The notes: generated by a model not told the origin, from the sequence alone. Shown: positions 24,693-33,505, numbered from the stretch's first letter. The stretch: DNA of 64,000 nt from Pseudomonas lini (GCF_001042905.1 NZ_JYLB01000004.1:620001-684000); one strand, 5' to 3'. A program made the numbers and translations.

Positions 24693-25049
24693 GTGAGTAT
24701 TCGACCTCTTTTCGCTGCCCTGGCCGTTCTGGCTCTGGCGGGTTGTGCAGCCGATCCGGCGCCGAATGAACAAATACGCCTGACCGAACAGGCCCTCGAA
24801 CAAGCCAAGGCCGTGGGTGCTACCACCGACGAAGTGCCGGAGCTGAAACTGGCTGAAGACAAGTTCAAGCGTGCCAAGGGCAACATGGCCGACCAGTCCT
24901 TCAAGAATGCGCGCATGCGGGCCGAGCAGGCCGAGCTGGACGCGCGCCTGGCCGAGGCCCGGGTTCTGACCCTCAAGAGCGAGGAACAGTTGAACGTGCT
25001 CAATACCCGCATCACTCGCCTGCGCAAGCAACTGGGAGATGCCCAATGA
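24693..25049 (+). CDS. DUF4398 lipoprotein
   Basis: A 118-residue lipoprotein: the signal ends in the lipobox LALAGC (Cys17) and the rest is a long alpha-helical DUF4398 region (ELKLAEDKFKRAKGNMADQS..., heptad-like). It is likely anchored in the outer membrane, with its helix packing against the next gene's product. It starts with GTG 24693 preceded by TAGGGA and overlaps the following gene by four bases (ATGA), so coupled translation is expected. The function of the family is unknown. Confidence 0.8.
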   Translation: MSIRPLFAALAVLALAGCAADPAPNEQIRLTEQALEQAKAVGATTDEVPELKLAEDKFKRAKGNMADQSFKNARMRAEQAELDARLAEARVLTLKSEEQLNVLNTRITRLRKQLGDAQ

Positions 25050-25858
25050 GCCTCAAGACCAAAGCACTCGGCGGCTTGATCCTGGCTGGCTGCGCAAGCC
25101 TTTATGGCTGCGCCGGTCAACACAGCGAAGCCGTATTGCAGCAGGCCGGCACCGACTTTCAGAAGGTCAAGGAAGACTCCAACGTGCTGCGCATTGCGCC
25201 CAAAGACGTGATCCGTGCCGGCGAGTCGCTGGCCCGCGCCGATCGTCTGTCCAGCTACTGGGGCAGCGGTTCGGACGTCGTGCATTACGCCTACCTGAGC
25301 CGGCGCTACAGCGAAATCGCCCGGGAACACACTAATCAAGTGCTCAACGAAGAACGCGCTGCGAAGCTCGAGCTCGAGCGTCAGCGCCTGCAATTGGCCC
25401 TGCGTGAGTCCAAGTTGCTCAGCGTGCAGCAACAGGGCAAGTGGCTCGAAGAACAAATTGTAGCGCTGGCGACCACCCAAACCGACCGTGGTCTGGTGAT
25501 GACACTGGGCGATGTGCTGTTCGATACCGGTGAAGCAGAGCTGAAAAGCTCTGCAAACCGCGTGGTGCTGAAGATCGTCCAGTTCTTGCAGCTCAATCCC
25601 AAGCGCGTGGTGCGGATCGAGGGCTATACCGACAGCACTGGCGGTAAACAGGAAAACCTCAAACTGTCCCGCGACCGTGCGCAATCGGTGGCTGACGTGC
25701 TGATGGACCTGGGCATCGACGACAAACGTATCAAAGTCGAAGGCTACGGCGATGAATACCCGGTGGACGTGAACGCTTCCGAGCGCGGGCGTGCGCAGAA
25801 CCGTCGGGTGGAAATTGTGTTCTCCGACGAAAAAGGCCAGCTCGGCGCCGCCAGGTAG
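25046..25858 (+). CDS. OmpA-family lipoprotein with DUF4398-like N-terminus
   Basis: A 270-residue protein. A lipoprotein-type signal with cysteines in LAGC and LYGC (Cys22 of YGCAG is the better lipobox) precedes an alpha-helical region (about 30-145) similar in style to DUF4398. Residues about 150-265 are a complete OmpA C-terminal peptidoglycan-binding domain (GDVLFDTGEAELKS, RIEGYTDSTGGKQENLKLS, RAQSVADVLMDLGI, NRRVEIVFSD). It probably links the outer membrane to the wall together with the preceding DUF4398 protein. Its TAG stop codon is the start of a family-2 REP element. Confidence 0.85.
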   Translation: MSLKTKALGGLILAGCASLYGCAGQHSEAVLQQAGTDFQKVKEDSNVLRIAPKDVIRAGESLARADRLSSYWGSGSDVVHYAYLSRRYSEIAREHTNQVLNEERAAKLELERQRLQLALRESKLLSVQQQGKWLEEQIVALATTQTDRGLVMTLGDVLFDTGEAELKSSANRVVLKIVQFLQLNPKRVVRIEGYTDSTGGKQENLKLSRDRAQSVADVLMDLGIDDKRIKVEGYGDEYPVDVNASERGRAQNRRVEIVFSDEKGQLGAAR

Positions 25859-25944
25859 GAGCTGGCGGAGCCTGCGATCTTTTGATCTTGCTCTTGAAGT
25901 GGGCCTGGAAAGATCGCAGCCTCGTTTCACTCGACAGCTCCTAC
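25855..25944. repeat. REP pair, family 2 (inverted)
   Basis: GTAGGAGCTGGCGGAGCCTGCGATC-type sequence and its inverse (GATCGCAGCCTCGTTTC...AGCTCCTAC) flank about 25 bases. The left tip begins inside the coding end of the OmpA-like gene and supplies its stop. Confidence 0.85.
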
Positions 25945-25955
25945 GCAGCTCCTAC

Positions 25956-25987
25956 AACCCGGCCTGTCAGCAGTGCCGGGTTTTTTT
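25956..25987 (+). terminator. Rho-independent terminator after the OmpA-like gene
   Basis: AACCCGGC (25956-25963) pairs with GCCGGGTT (25975-25982) over an 11-base loop, followed by T-rich sequence. It ends the binding-protein/DUF4398/OmpA transcript. Confidence 0.85.
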
Positions 25988-26020
25988 GTGCCTGCCAATC
26001 AGCGCAATACTCTCCATAAA

Positions 26021-26082
26021 ACAGTACAGTTTTTGCTGACAATGCACTGTACGGTCGACTATTGTGGCAACTGTCCCAGTAC
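26021..26082. promoter_or_regulatory. Triple GTAC-box array upstream of the MocR gene
   Basis: The half-sites ACAGTACAGT (26021-26030), ACTGTAC (26046-26052) and CAGTAC (26077-26082) are spaced at about 25 and 30 bases. The first two are inverted to each other. MocR/GabR regulators bind repeated half-sites near their own promoters, so autoregulation is the simplest reading. Confidence 0.5.
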
Positions 26083-26148
26083 ACTTCTAAACTGTTCCGG
26101 TATTGTTTCACACAAGAATAAAATGCCCGTGAAATCGAGTGCTGCGTC

Positions 26149-27588
26149 ATGACCAATCTCTTGCTCTATCAACGAATTGCTCAGCAACTGGCCGAAGACA
26201 TCCGCCGCGGTGTCTATCAACCCGGGGAGCGCGTGCCTTCGGTGCGCAAGATGAGCTCGCAGCTCAACGTCAGCCATGCAACGGTGTTGCAGGCCTACGC
26301 CAACCTTGAAGATCAGGGGCTGATCCGTGCCCGGCCGCAATCCGGTTACTACGTGCACCAGACGCCAGCGCTCACGGCGCCAACCCCGGATATCGCCCGG
26401 GTTGAGCGACCTGGCCTCGTCACCCGCAGCAGCATCATTCAGCAAGTCCTGGTCGAATCCCGCCGCGAAGGCGTCTTTCCGTTGGGCGCAGCTGTACCGA
26501 GCGTCGACTATCTGCCGGTGCGGGCGCTGCATCAGCAACTGGCCAAAGTCACCCGGTTCCATAGCCCGCGGGCGTTCAGCTACATGTTCAGCCCCGGCTT
26601 CGAGCCGTTGCGTCGGCAAGTGGCGATCCGCATGCGCGACGCCGGCGTGGTGGTCGACCCGTCGGAAGTGGTGATTACCCACGGCTGCGTCGATGCGTTG
26701 CAGATGTCTCTGCGCGTGTTGACCCGGCCGGGCGATCTGATCGCGGCCGAGTCGCCGACCTATTACGGTTTGCTGCAACTGGCCGACCTGCTGGGGCTGA
26801 AAGTTATCGAGATCCCCAGTGATCCAGCCACCGGCATGAGCCTCGAAGCCCTGCAACTGGCGGCCAACCAGTGGTCGATCAAGGCGTTGGTGCTGACTAC
26901 GCGTTTGAGCAATCCCCTGGGCGGCACCATGCCCGAAGAGCGGCAGAAACAATTGCTGCGCCTGGCCTCGGATTTCGATATCCAGGTCGTCGAAGACGAT
27001 ATTTACGGCGAACTGATGTTCGAGCAGGGCCGCACTAAATCGCTCAAGGCCTATGACCGGCTGGATCGGGTGATCTATTGCTCCAGCTTCTCCAAAACCC
27101 TGTCGCCCGGTGTGCGCATCGGCTGGATGATTGCCGGCAAGTACCAGCAGGAAATCCAGCGCTTGCAGACCTTCAGCACCCATTCGGCCTGCAGCGTCAC
27201 GCAAATGGGCATCGCGGCCTATCTGGAGAACGGCGGTTACGACCGGCATTTGCGTTACATCCGTCAGGAGTACCGCAAAAACCTCAGCGCTTTTCAGCTG
27301 GCGGTGCAGCAGTACTTCCCGGAAGGCACGCAGATGACCCGGCCCACCGGCGGCTTCATTCTGTGGGTCAGCCTGCCGGGGCGGGTCAACACGCAGGAGC
27401 TGCATGTGCGTGCGTTGCAGCAGGGCATCAGCATTGCGCCGGGGCTGATTTTCAGTAACACCGAGCAGTTCAATCACTGCATTCGCCTGAACTGTGGCAT
27501 CCCCTGGAACCGCGAGGCCGAGCGTGCGTTGATGACATTGGGGTTGCTGGCGACGCAACTTTGCCAGGAGACGGCGAGCGGTTTTTGA
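26149..27588 (+). CDS. MocR-type regulator (GntR helix-turn-helix fused to aminotransferase domain)
   Basis: A 479-residue MocR/PdxR-type regulator. The N-terminal GntR winged helix (about 8-75: IAQQLAEDIRRGVYQPGERVPSVRKMS) is joined to a fold-type I aminotransferase domain. The PLP lysine is the K of SSFSKTLSPGVRIGW, and the cofactor-site segment VVEDDIYGEL precedes it. Such proteins sense PLP or PLP-amino-acid adducts and control amino-acid or vitamin B6 genes. The target is not obvious here: the next gene is not an amino-acid enzyme. The 5' region carries repeated GTAC boxes. Confidence 0.87.
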   Translation: MTNLLLYQRIAQQLAEDIRRGVYQPGERVPSVRKMSSQLNVSHATVLQAYANLEDQGLIRARPQSGYYVHQTPALTAPTPDIARVERPGLVTRSSIIQQVLVESRREGVFPLGAAVPSVDYLPVRALHQQLAKVTRFHSPRAFSYMFSPGFEPLRRQVAIRMRDAGVVVDPSEVVITHGCVDALQMSLRVLTRPGDLIAAESPTYYGLLQLADLLGLKVIEIPSDPATGMSLEALQLAANQWSIKALVLTTRLSNPLGGTMPEERQKQLLRLASDFDIQVVEDDIYGELMFEQGRTKSLKAYDRLDRVIYCSSFSKTLSPGVRIGWMIAGKYQQEIQRLQTFSTHSACSVTQMGIAAYLENGGYDRHLRYIRQEYRKNLSAFQLAVQQYFPEGTQMTRPTGGFILWVSLPGRVNTQELHVRALQQGISIAPGLIFSNTEQFNHCIRLNCGIPWNREAERALMTLGLLATQLCQETASGF

Positions 27589-27675
27589 CCTGCCGGGCAG
27601 TTGTGAACTGCCCGCTTGTCTTGTCGTCTCCAACAGGCGAGCATATAGCCTTCTGCCGTTCACGCCGTTGGGTCC

Positions 27676-28143
27676 ATGAAGCCGATTTTTCCTGCCGCCT
27701 GGTTGTTGATCTGCCTGTTAATGACCTGTCACGCGGAAGGCGTCATGGCGGCTTCCGTTCAGGAAAAACCGACAGCCAACGCAACCGCAAAAAAACCGGC
27801 ACCGATCAAAAAGGCTGCGCCGGTCAAAAAGAAGGCTGCAGCGGTCAAAAAGCGTTCCCCCATTGCTTCCAAGTCGAAACCGGCCAGTGAAGTCGTGAAA
27901 ACCAAGCTCCCTTCGGCAAATCTCGACTTGAGCCTGCCCAAGGACATGGTCGAAGAACTGAAGCCGGTCGGCACGGTAGCGTTACCCCGACGCGATGCGC
28001 TGTTGCCGCAAATGTTCGGTGACAAGAGCAGCCCGTTCCAGCTCAACGGTCGTCTGCTCAGCAACGAAATGCAGCTGCAACTGCGCAATGAAGAGCGTCG
28101 GGAAGTTGAAGGCGCGGCGCTGGAATTCGAGTTCAAGCAGTAA
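27676..28143 (+). CDS. Exported Lys/Ala/Pro-rich protein of unknown function
   Basis: A 155-residue protein with a signal peptide (about 1-26, ending in GVMAAS). A basic low-complexity linker rich in Lys, Ala and Pro (about 35-75) leads to a conserved-looking C-terminal part (LDLSLPKDMVEELKPVG ... QLNGRLLSNEMQLQL). Such proteins are sometimes mislabelled as initiation factor 2 because of the linker. The basic linker may contact peptidoglycan or nucleic acid. No start competes strongly; no specific function can be given. Confidence 0.65.
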   Translation: MKPIFPAAWLLICLLMTCHAEGVMAASVQEKPTANATAKKPAPIKKAAPVKKKAAAVKKRSPIASKSKPASEVVKTKLPSANLDLSLPKDMVEELKPVGTVALPRRDALLPQMFGDKSSPFQLNGRLLSNEMQLQLRNEERREVEGAALEFEFKQ

Positions 28144-28300
28144 ATCCCTCCCATTCGTGACCCGCGGACCAGACGCTTTGTCGGAGACTGCTCAGTCACG
28201 TTCGTTTGAGCGAAAAAACCCGGGCTCAGGTAATTTTAAACAGTCGTTTTAGCCGTTACTCTGTGCCCGTCCCTTTACCCGTCGCGAGGAGCTTGTCGTC

Positions 28301-28555
28301 ATGAGATGCCGTGAAGGCTGTGGCGCCTGTTGTATTGCCCCTTCCATCAGTTCGCCGATTCCCGGAATGCCCAATGGCAAAGCTGCCGGAGAGCGTTGTG
28401 TGCAGCTGTCTGCCGATAATCTGTGCAGCATTTTTGGCAAGCCGGAACGTCCTGCGGTGTGTTCGGCATTTGAAGCCGATGTCGAGGTCTGCGGCAGCAG
28501 CAGCGATGAAGCGATCAAGTTGCTGGGCTGGTGGGAGCAAATGACGGCCGCGTGA
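28301..28555 (+). CDS. YkgJ-family cysteine cluster protein
   Basis: An 84-residue protein with the YkgJ-type cysteine pattern: MRCREGCGACC at the start, then C33 (ERCVQL), C42 (NLCSIF), C54 (AVCSAF) and C63 (VEVCGS). These cysteines are thought to bind a zinc ion or an iron-sulfur cluster. GAGGAG lies upstream of the ATG. The role is unknown. A START-domain gene follows after 41 bases and may be co-transcribed. Confidence 0.8.
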   Translation: MRCREGCGACCIAPSISSPIPGMPNGKAAGERCVQLSADNLCSIFGKPERPAVCSAFEADVEVCGSSSDEAIKLLGWWEQMTAA

Positions 28556-28596
28556 TGTATTCAACGAACGGAACTTCAACAATAAGGAATAAGACT

Positions 28597-29199
28597 ATGG
28601 GTTCGCTGCATCGTATGGCTGTGCTGTGTGGTTTGACGGTTTTACTGGCCTCCACGGCCCAGGCCGAAGAGTGGAAAACCGCCAAGGAAGAAGACGGCAT
28701 CAAAGTGTCCTTGAGTGAAGTGGCCGGTTCCCAATACAAGGCTTACCGTGGCGTGACCGTCATGAAGACCACCATGGCCAAACTGCGTGCATTGCAGGAA
28801 GACGTGCCGGGCGCCTGCGCCTGGATCCACGAATGCAATACCCAGAAGCTGCTCAAGCATGAAGGTAACCAGAGCTGGACCTACACCCAGTTCAATACCC
28901 CTTGGCCGGTCACTCCTCGCGACTCCGTGTTGCATGTCACCACCGTTGAAAGCGCCGATGGCAGCCTGACCCGCGAGCTGGAAGGACAGCCGAAGTACCT
29001 TCCGGAAGAAAAAGGTTTTGTACGGGTCGCCCAGGTCAAAGGTTTCTGGAAGCTCGTGCCTAAAGGCGATCAAGTCGAAGTGACCTATCAGGCCCATACC
29101 GAACCCGGCGGCAGCGTGCCGTCGTGGTTGGCCAACAAGTTCGTGGTCGACGCGCCGTTCAATACCCTAAAAGCCCTGAAAGAACGCGCCGAGAAGTAA
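28597..29199 (+). CDS. START-domain exported protein
   Basis: A 200-residue protein with a signal peptide (GLTVLLASTAQA, about 10-22) and a START-like lipid-binding domain (EEWKTAKEEDGIKVSLSEVA, then the WTYTQFNTPWPVTPRDSVLH core typical of bacterial START proteins). It probably binds a lipid or hydrophobic ligand in the periplasm. AAGGA precedes ATG 28597; an earlier in-frame start at 28531 would bury the signal peptide. A strong terminator follows. Confidence 0.78.
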   Translation: MGSLHRMAVLCGLTVLLASTAQAEEWKTAKEEDGIKVSLSEVAGSQYKAYRGVTVMKTTMAKLRALQEDVPGACAWIHECNTQKLLKHEGNQSWTYTQFNTPWPVTPRDSVLHVTTVESADGSLTRELEGQPKYLPEEKGFVRVAQVKGFWKLVPKGDQVEVTYQAHTEPGGSVPSWLANKFVVDAPFNTLKALKERAEK

Positions 29200-29230
29200 C
29201 CGCGTACTCTTTTGATATGGCCTGTTCGAC

Positions 29231-29267
29231 AACGCCCCGATTTGGTCGGGGCGTTTGCGTTTTTTTA
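29231..29267 (+). terminator. Rho-independent terminator after the START gene
   Basis: A perfect 10-bp stem AACGCCCCGA-tttgg-TCGGGGCGTT is followed by T-rich sequence, about 30 bases after the stop codon. Confidence 0.93.
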
Positions 29268-29536
29268 CCAAGGGCGGGGCTATATTTTGTTTCTGGATAT
29301 GCGTTGAACGAAATTTTCACAAAGCCTCCAAGACAATTCACCCGCGCCCAACCAGTCCGCCTCCGCAACTTTGCGCCAGGTCTCTTGTCCCAGAACGCTA
29401 CAAGCGACCGTCGGGGTCTGCCGGTCAGTAATCAATGGTAATGGCGCGGTTGATCGTGCAACATTTGCGCATCGCGCAAGCCCCGGGGCCGAGGATGGCC
29501 AACAGAGGGCAAGGTACTTAATGCCGGTCAGTTAAA

Positions 29537-29555
29537 CGCAAGCCCGCTCCCACAG
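29537..29555. repeat. Partial single REP, family 1
   Basis: GCAAGCCCGCTCCCACAG is a truncated copy of the family-1 core with no inverted partner close by. Confidence 0.75.
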
Positions 29556-29628
29556 ATTAACCGACCAGCATCAGGCAAGGCGCCGCTGTATTTTTGAAAC
29601 TTCAACTTCCAATGGGTCCTAAAACGAC

Positions 29629-31725
29629 ATGGCAAACCCGGACGCCCTGAGTCAGCAGCGAGCTTCTAGTCGCCTGCTGCAACCGACCGTCAAATCGCAT
29701 CTGGCCTACACACTGTTGTGTGCCTTGGTCATGATGGTCATGTTCAGCCTGCTGCGCGTAGCGCTGTTGGTCTACAACAGCTCGATGATCCTCGACACAC
29801 CGGCTTCGACCTTTCTGGAAGCGTTCGCCAACGGCCTGCGTTTCGATTTGCGTCTGGTGGTTTACCTCTGCATCCCGCTGCTGCTGGCATTGTTCAGCGC
29901 CCGGGCCATGGCTGCCCGCGGGTTCTTTCGGCTGTGGCTGACCGTTGTCTCGAGTATCGCGCTGTTCCTCGGCCTGATGGAGATGGACTTTTACCGCGAG
30001 TTCCACCAGCGCCTCAACGGCCTGGTCTTCCAGTACGTGAAAGAAGACCCGAAAACCGTGATGAGCATGCTCTGGTACGGTTTTCCGGTGGTTCGCTACC
30101 TGTTGGCCTGGGCCGTGGGCACGTTGATTCTGACCCTCGCGTTCAAGGGCGCCGACCGCGCCACGCGTCCTCGCGGGCCGTTCAGCGGAGGCAGCATTAG
30201 TACGCGGCAGGTCGCTCCGTGGTATGCGCGTGGCATCGTGTTCGTGGTCTGTCTGCTGGTCTGCGTGGTCGCCGCTCGTGGCACCCTGCGTCAGGGGCCG
30301 CCAATGCGTTGGGGTGACGTTTACACCACCGACTCCAATTTCGCCAACCAGTTGGGCCTCAATGGCACGCTGTCGCTGGTCGCGGCGGCGAAGAGCCGGT
30401 TGTCCGAACATCGCGACAATGTCTGGAAGGCCACACTGCCACAGCCTGTGGCCCAGCAAACCGTGCGCGATATGTTGCTGACCCCGAGCGACAAGCTGGT
30501 CGATCCCGAGACCGCTGCGGTGCGTCGCACCTACAGCCCCGATACCAACAAGACACTGCCGATCAAGAACGTCGTGGTGATCCTGATGGAAAGCTTCGCC
30601 GGTCACTCGGTGGGCGCTCTGGGGCGTCCGGGTGAAATCACGCCGTACTTCGACAAACTGTCGAAAGAAGGCCTGTTGTTCGACCGTTTCTTCTCCAACG
30701 GCACCCATACCCATCAGGGCATGTTCGCCACCATGGCCTGCTTCCCGAACTTGCCGGGTTTCGAATACCTGATGCAGACGCCTGAAGGCAGCCACAAACT
30801 GTCCGGCCTGCCGCAGTTGCTCAGTGCCCGTGACTACGACGATGTATACGTCTACAACGGCGACTTCGCCTGGGACAACCAGTCGGGCTTCTTCAGCAAC
30901 CAGGGCATGACCAATTTCATCGGGCGTAATGACTTCGTCAACCCGGTGTTCTCCGATCCGACCTGGGGCGTGTCCGACCAGGACATGTTCAACCGTGGCC
31001 TGGAAGAATTGAAGGCCCGCGACGGCAAGGACAAAAAGCCGTTCTATGCCTTGCTGCAAACGCTGTCCAACCACACGCCGTATGCTTTGCCGACGCCATT
31101 GCCGGTTGCGCCTGTGACCGATCGCGGCAGCCTTAACGAGCACTTGACCGCCATGCGCTACTCCGATTGGGCGTTGGGTCAATTCTTCGAACAGGCCCGC
31201 AAAGAGCCGTACTTCAAGGAAACCCTGTTCGTGGTTGTCGGCGATCACGGTTTTGGCAATGAACAGCAAATTACCCAAATGGACCTGGGTCGCTTCAACG
31301 TTCCAATGCTGTTGATCGGGCCGGGCGTGCAGGAAAAATTCGGTCAGGTCGACCACACCGTGGGCACTCAGATCGATATCGTGCCGACCATCATGGGCCG
31401 TGTCGGTGGCGATGTGGTTCATCAATGCTGGGGTCGCGACTTGCTGAACCTGCCGGAAGGCGACAAGGGCTTTGGCATGATCAAACCGTCGGGCAGCGAT
31501 CAGACGGTGGCGTTGCTCACTGCGGATCGCGTGCTGGTACTGCCCAAAGAGATGCCGCCGAAGTTGTATCGATATGAACTGGGCGCCAACCCGAAAGGTG
31601 AAGTGATCCCGGCTTCGGCGGACGAAGCGGCGCTCAAGCAGAAGCTCGAGTCGTTCATCCAGACGGCCTCAAAAAGCCTGATCGATAACACCGCCGGTGT
31701 GGTTGACGGCAAGCCGGACCTGTAG
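29629..31725 (+). CDS. LTA-synthase-like membrane sulfatase/phosphoglycerol transferase
   Basis: A 698-residue protein of the lipoteichoic-acid-synthase/OpgB (alkaline phosphatase) superfamily. The N-terminal third has about five transmembrane helices, followed by a large periplasmic sulfatase-fold domain. The metal and nucleophile motifs are visible: the N-terminal metal glutamate in VILMESFAGHSVG, the catalytic threonine in SNGTHTHQGMFAT, and VVGDHGFG toward the C-terminus. In Gram-negative bacteria such enzymes transfer phosphoglycerol or phosphoethanolamine to glucans or lipids. The exact acceptor is not known, and gram-positive LTA itself is not expected here. Confidence 0.85.
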   Translation: MANPDALSQQRASSRLLQPTVKSHLAYTLLCALVMMVMFSLLRVALLVYNSSMILDTPASTFLEAFANGLRFDLRLVVYLCIPLLLALFSARAMAARGFFRLWLTVVSSIALFLGLMEMDFYREFHQRLNGLVFQYVKEDPKTVMSMLWYGFPVVRYLLAWAVGTLILTLAFKGADRATRPRGPFSGGSISTRQVAPWYARGIVFVVCLLVCVVAARGTLRQGPPMRWGDVYTTDSNFANQLGLNGTLSLVAAAKSRLSEHRDNVWKATLPQPVAQQTVRDMLLTPSDKLVDPETAAVRRTYSPDTNKTLPIKNVVVILMESFAGHSVGALGRPGEITPYFDKLSKEGLLFDRFFSNGTHTHQGMFATMACFPNLPGFEYLMQTPEGSHKLSGLPQLLSARDYDDVYVYNGDFAWDNQSGFFSNQGMTNFIGRNDFVNPVFSDPTWGVSDQDMFNRGLEELKARDGKDKKPFYALLQTLSNHTPYALPTPLPVAPVTDRGSLNEHLTAMRYSDWALGQFFEQARKEPYFKETLFVVVGDHGFGNEQQITQMDLGRFNVPMLLIGPGVQEKFGQVDHTVGTQIDIVPTIMGRVGGDVVHQCWGRDLLNLPEGDKGFGMIKPSGSDQTVALLTADRVLVLPKEMPPKLYRYELGANPKGEVIPASADEAALKQKLESFIQTASKSLIDNTAGVVDGKPDL

Positions 31726-31803
31726 GAGCCAGGCTTGCCGGCGAAGGCGTCCTTAAGGGTGCCTTCGCCAGTAAGTCGGATCACCGACCGCTGGCGCATA
31801 CGA

Positions 31804-31834
31804 AAAGAGGCCCTTCGCAGGGCCTCTTTTTTTT
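31804..31834. terminator. Bidirectional Rho-independent terminator
   Basis: An 11-bp stem AAAGAGGCCCT-tcgc-AGGGCCTCTTT is followed by a T-run on the plus strand and preceded by A bases that give a short T-run on the minus strand. It lies between the convergent LTA-synthase-like and DUF3309 genes and can serve both. Confidence 0.93.
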
Positions 31835-31847
31835 GCCGGCAAAACCT

Positions 31848-32000
31848 TTATATCTTGCCAAGTAGCAGCAGGATCAACAGCACCACCAACACTACGCCGA
31901 TGATACCGGACGGGCCGTAACCCCAACTTCTGGAGTGCGGGAAGACCGGCAAGCCACCTATCAACAACAGGATAAGAATAACGATAAGAATTGTGCCCAT
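31848..32000 (-). CDS. DUF3309-type tiny membrane protein
   Basis: A 50-residue protein read from ATG 32000 to TAA at 31848. It has two hydrophobic segments (TILIVILILLLIGGLPV and GVVLVVLLILLLLG) joined by a short polar turn with HSRSWGYGPSG, which is the DUF3309 pattern. AAGGAA lies 6 bases before the ATG. Such proteins are widespread in proteobacteria, sit in the inner membrane, and have no known function. Confidence 0.82.
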   Translation of the reverse strand: MGTILIVILILLLIGGLPVFPHSRSWGYGPSGIIGVVLVVLLILLLLGKI

Positions 32001-32292
32001 GTCTGTTTCCTTGTTGGAAGCGTTGTGGATTGACCTAGGGTTTAGCCATCAGCTGGACTTGTATTAATCCTAGCTGCTTACAAAATCCGACTCATGGATA
32101 TGAAGAAAAATTCCAGGTTTTTTTAATGTATTTGGAAAGTATGTTTATTTCTTTTACTGCGTCTCAAAGTTGAAACAACCAGACCGCGCCGTGGTTCATT
32201 GCTGGCCATTCAGCAATCTGATGGAGCGTGGGTTGCGCATTATCCTTCGCTACACTCGGTGCATCTTCCCCGGAACAACAAGGCTGTTTGCT

Positions 32293-33108
32293 ATGCAAAA
32301 TCGCATGATGATCACTGGCGCGGGCTCAGGCCTGGGTCGCGAAATCGCGCTGCGTTGGGCGCGTGAAGGCTGGCAGCTGGCCTTGTCGGACGTCAGTGAA
32401 CCCGGTTTGCAAGAAACCCTGAAACTGGTTCGCGAAGCCGGCGGTGATGGTTTCATCCAGCGCTGCGATGTGCGTGACTACAGCCAGCTGACGGCCTTCG
32501 CCCAAGCCTGCGAAGAGAAACTCGGCGGCATCGATGTCATCGTCAACAACGCCGGCGTGGCCTCGGGCGGGTTCTTCAGTGAACTGTCGCTGGAGGATTG
32601 GGACTGGCAGATCGCGATCAACCTGATGGGCGTGGTCAAGGGCTGCAAGGCCTTCCTGCCGCTGCTGGAGAAAAGCAAAGGCAAGATCATCAACATCGCC
32701 TCGATGGCGGCACTGATGCAAGGTCCGGCCATGAGCAACTACAACGTGGCCAAGGCGGGTGTGGTGGCTTTGTCCGAGAGTCTGTTGATCGAACTGGCCC
32801 ACGAGGAAGTCAGCGTGCATGTCGTTTGCCCGTCGTTCTTCCAGACCAACTTGTTGGACTCCTTCCGCGGCCCGACCCCGGCCATGAAAGCCCAGGTCGG
32901 CAAGTTGCTGGAAAGTTCGCCGATCACCGCCGCTGACATTGCCGATTACATCTATCAGCAGGTCGCCGCCGGCGAATTCTTGATTCTGCCTCACGAACAG
33001 GGCCGCATGGCCTGGGCGATCAAGCAAAAAGACCCGCAAGTGCTCTACAACGAAATGACCGTGATGGCCGACAAAATGCGCGCCAAGGCCAAACAATCCG
33101 CAGGCTGA
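32293..33108 (+). CDS. SDR-family oxidoreductase
   Basis: A 271-residue short-chain dehydrogenase/reductase. The coenzyme loop is TGAGSGLGREIAL near the amino terminus, and the acidic residue of LALSDVSEPG favours NAD(H). The active site is visible as NNAGVASGG, S in NIASMAAL, and YxxxK in YNVAKAG. The start at MQNRMMITGAG is preferred over a far upstream in-frame ATG because it has the normal distance to the Rossmann fold. The substrate is unknown. The gene lies alone between a long intergenic stretch and ynfA. Confidence 0.82.
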   Translation: MQNRMMITGAGSGLGREIALRWAREGWQLALSDVSEPGLQETLKLVREAGGDGFIQRCDVRDYSQLTAFAQACEEKLGGIDVIVNNAGVASGGFFSELSLEDWDWQIAINLMGVVKGCKAFLPLLEKSKGKIINIASMAALMQGPAMSNYNVAKAGVVALSESLLIELAHEEVSVHVVCPSFFQTNLLDSFRGPTPAMKAQVGKLLESSPITAADIADYIYQQVAAGEFLILPHEQGRMAWAIKQKDPQVLYNEMTVMADKMRAKAKQSAG

Positions 33109-33172
33109 ACTTGCCCGTGCGCAATACCGTCGTTAGGGTGGCCGCAACCGGCCATCCTCACGAGACACCTGC

Positions 33173-33505
33173 ATGATCAATTACCTGTGGTTTTTCCTCG
33201 CCGCGCTGTTCGAAATCGCCGGCTGCTTCGCCTTCTGGATGTGGTTGCGCCAGGGTAGAAGCGCTTGGTGGATTATCCCGGCGTTGCTCAGCCTGATCTT
33301 GTTCGCGGTGCTGCTGACCCGGGTCGAAGCGAGCTATGCCGGCCGCGCCTATGCCGCCTACGGGGGCATCTACATCATTGCGTCGATTGGCTGGCTGGCG
33401 GTGGTCGAGCGGATTCGTCCACTGGGCTCGGACTGGATTGGTGTGGCGCTGTGTGTGATCGGCGCCACGGTCATCTTGTTCGGCCCGCGTCTCTCCGCTT
33501 CCTGA
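33173..33505 (+). CDS. YnfA family membrane protein
   Basis: A 110-residue protein with four predicted transmembrane helices and the family pattern [19 protein letters not shown] and [19 protein letters not shown]. YnfA proteins belong to the DMT-type small membrane proteins, close in size to small multidrug exporters; their substrates are not settled. A GAGA-type ribosome site precedes the ATG. Confidence 0.87.
   Translation: MINYLWFFLAALFEIAGCFAFWMWLRQGRSAWWIIPALLSLILFAVLLTRVEASYAGRAYAAYGGIYIIASIGWLAVVERIRPLGSDWIGVALCVIGATVILFGPRLSAS

Larger units (their letters stand above)
29200..29628. other. Intergenic region before the LTA-synthase-like gene
   Basis: 429 bases without a supported gene. 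It starts with the terminator of the START gene and contains an incomplete family-1 REP (GCAAGCCCGCTCCCACAG at 29537-29555) without its partner. The rest must hold the promoter of the next gene, but no clear -10/-35 pair was singled out. Confidence 0.6.

Noticed and set aside
29602..31425. 607-codon minus-strand frame opposite the LTA-synthase-like gene
   Set aside because: No recognisable domain, and the plus-strand gene has clear sulfatase motifs and membrane helices.
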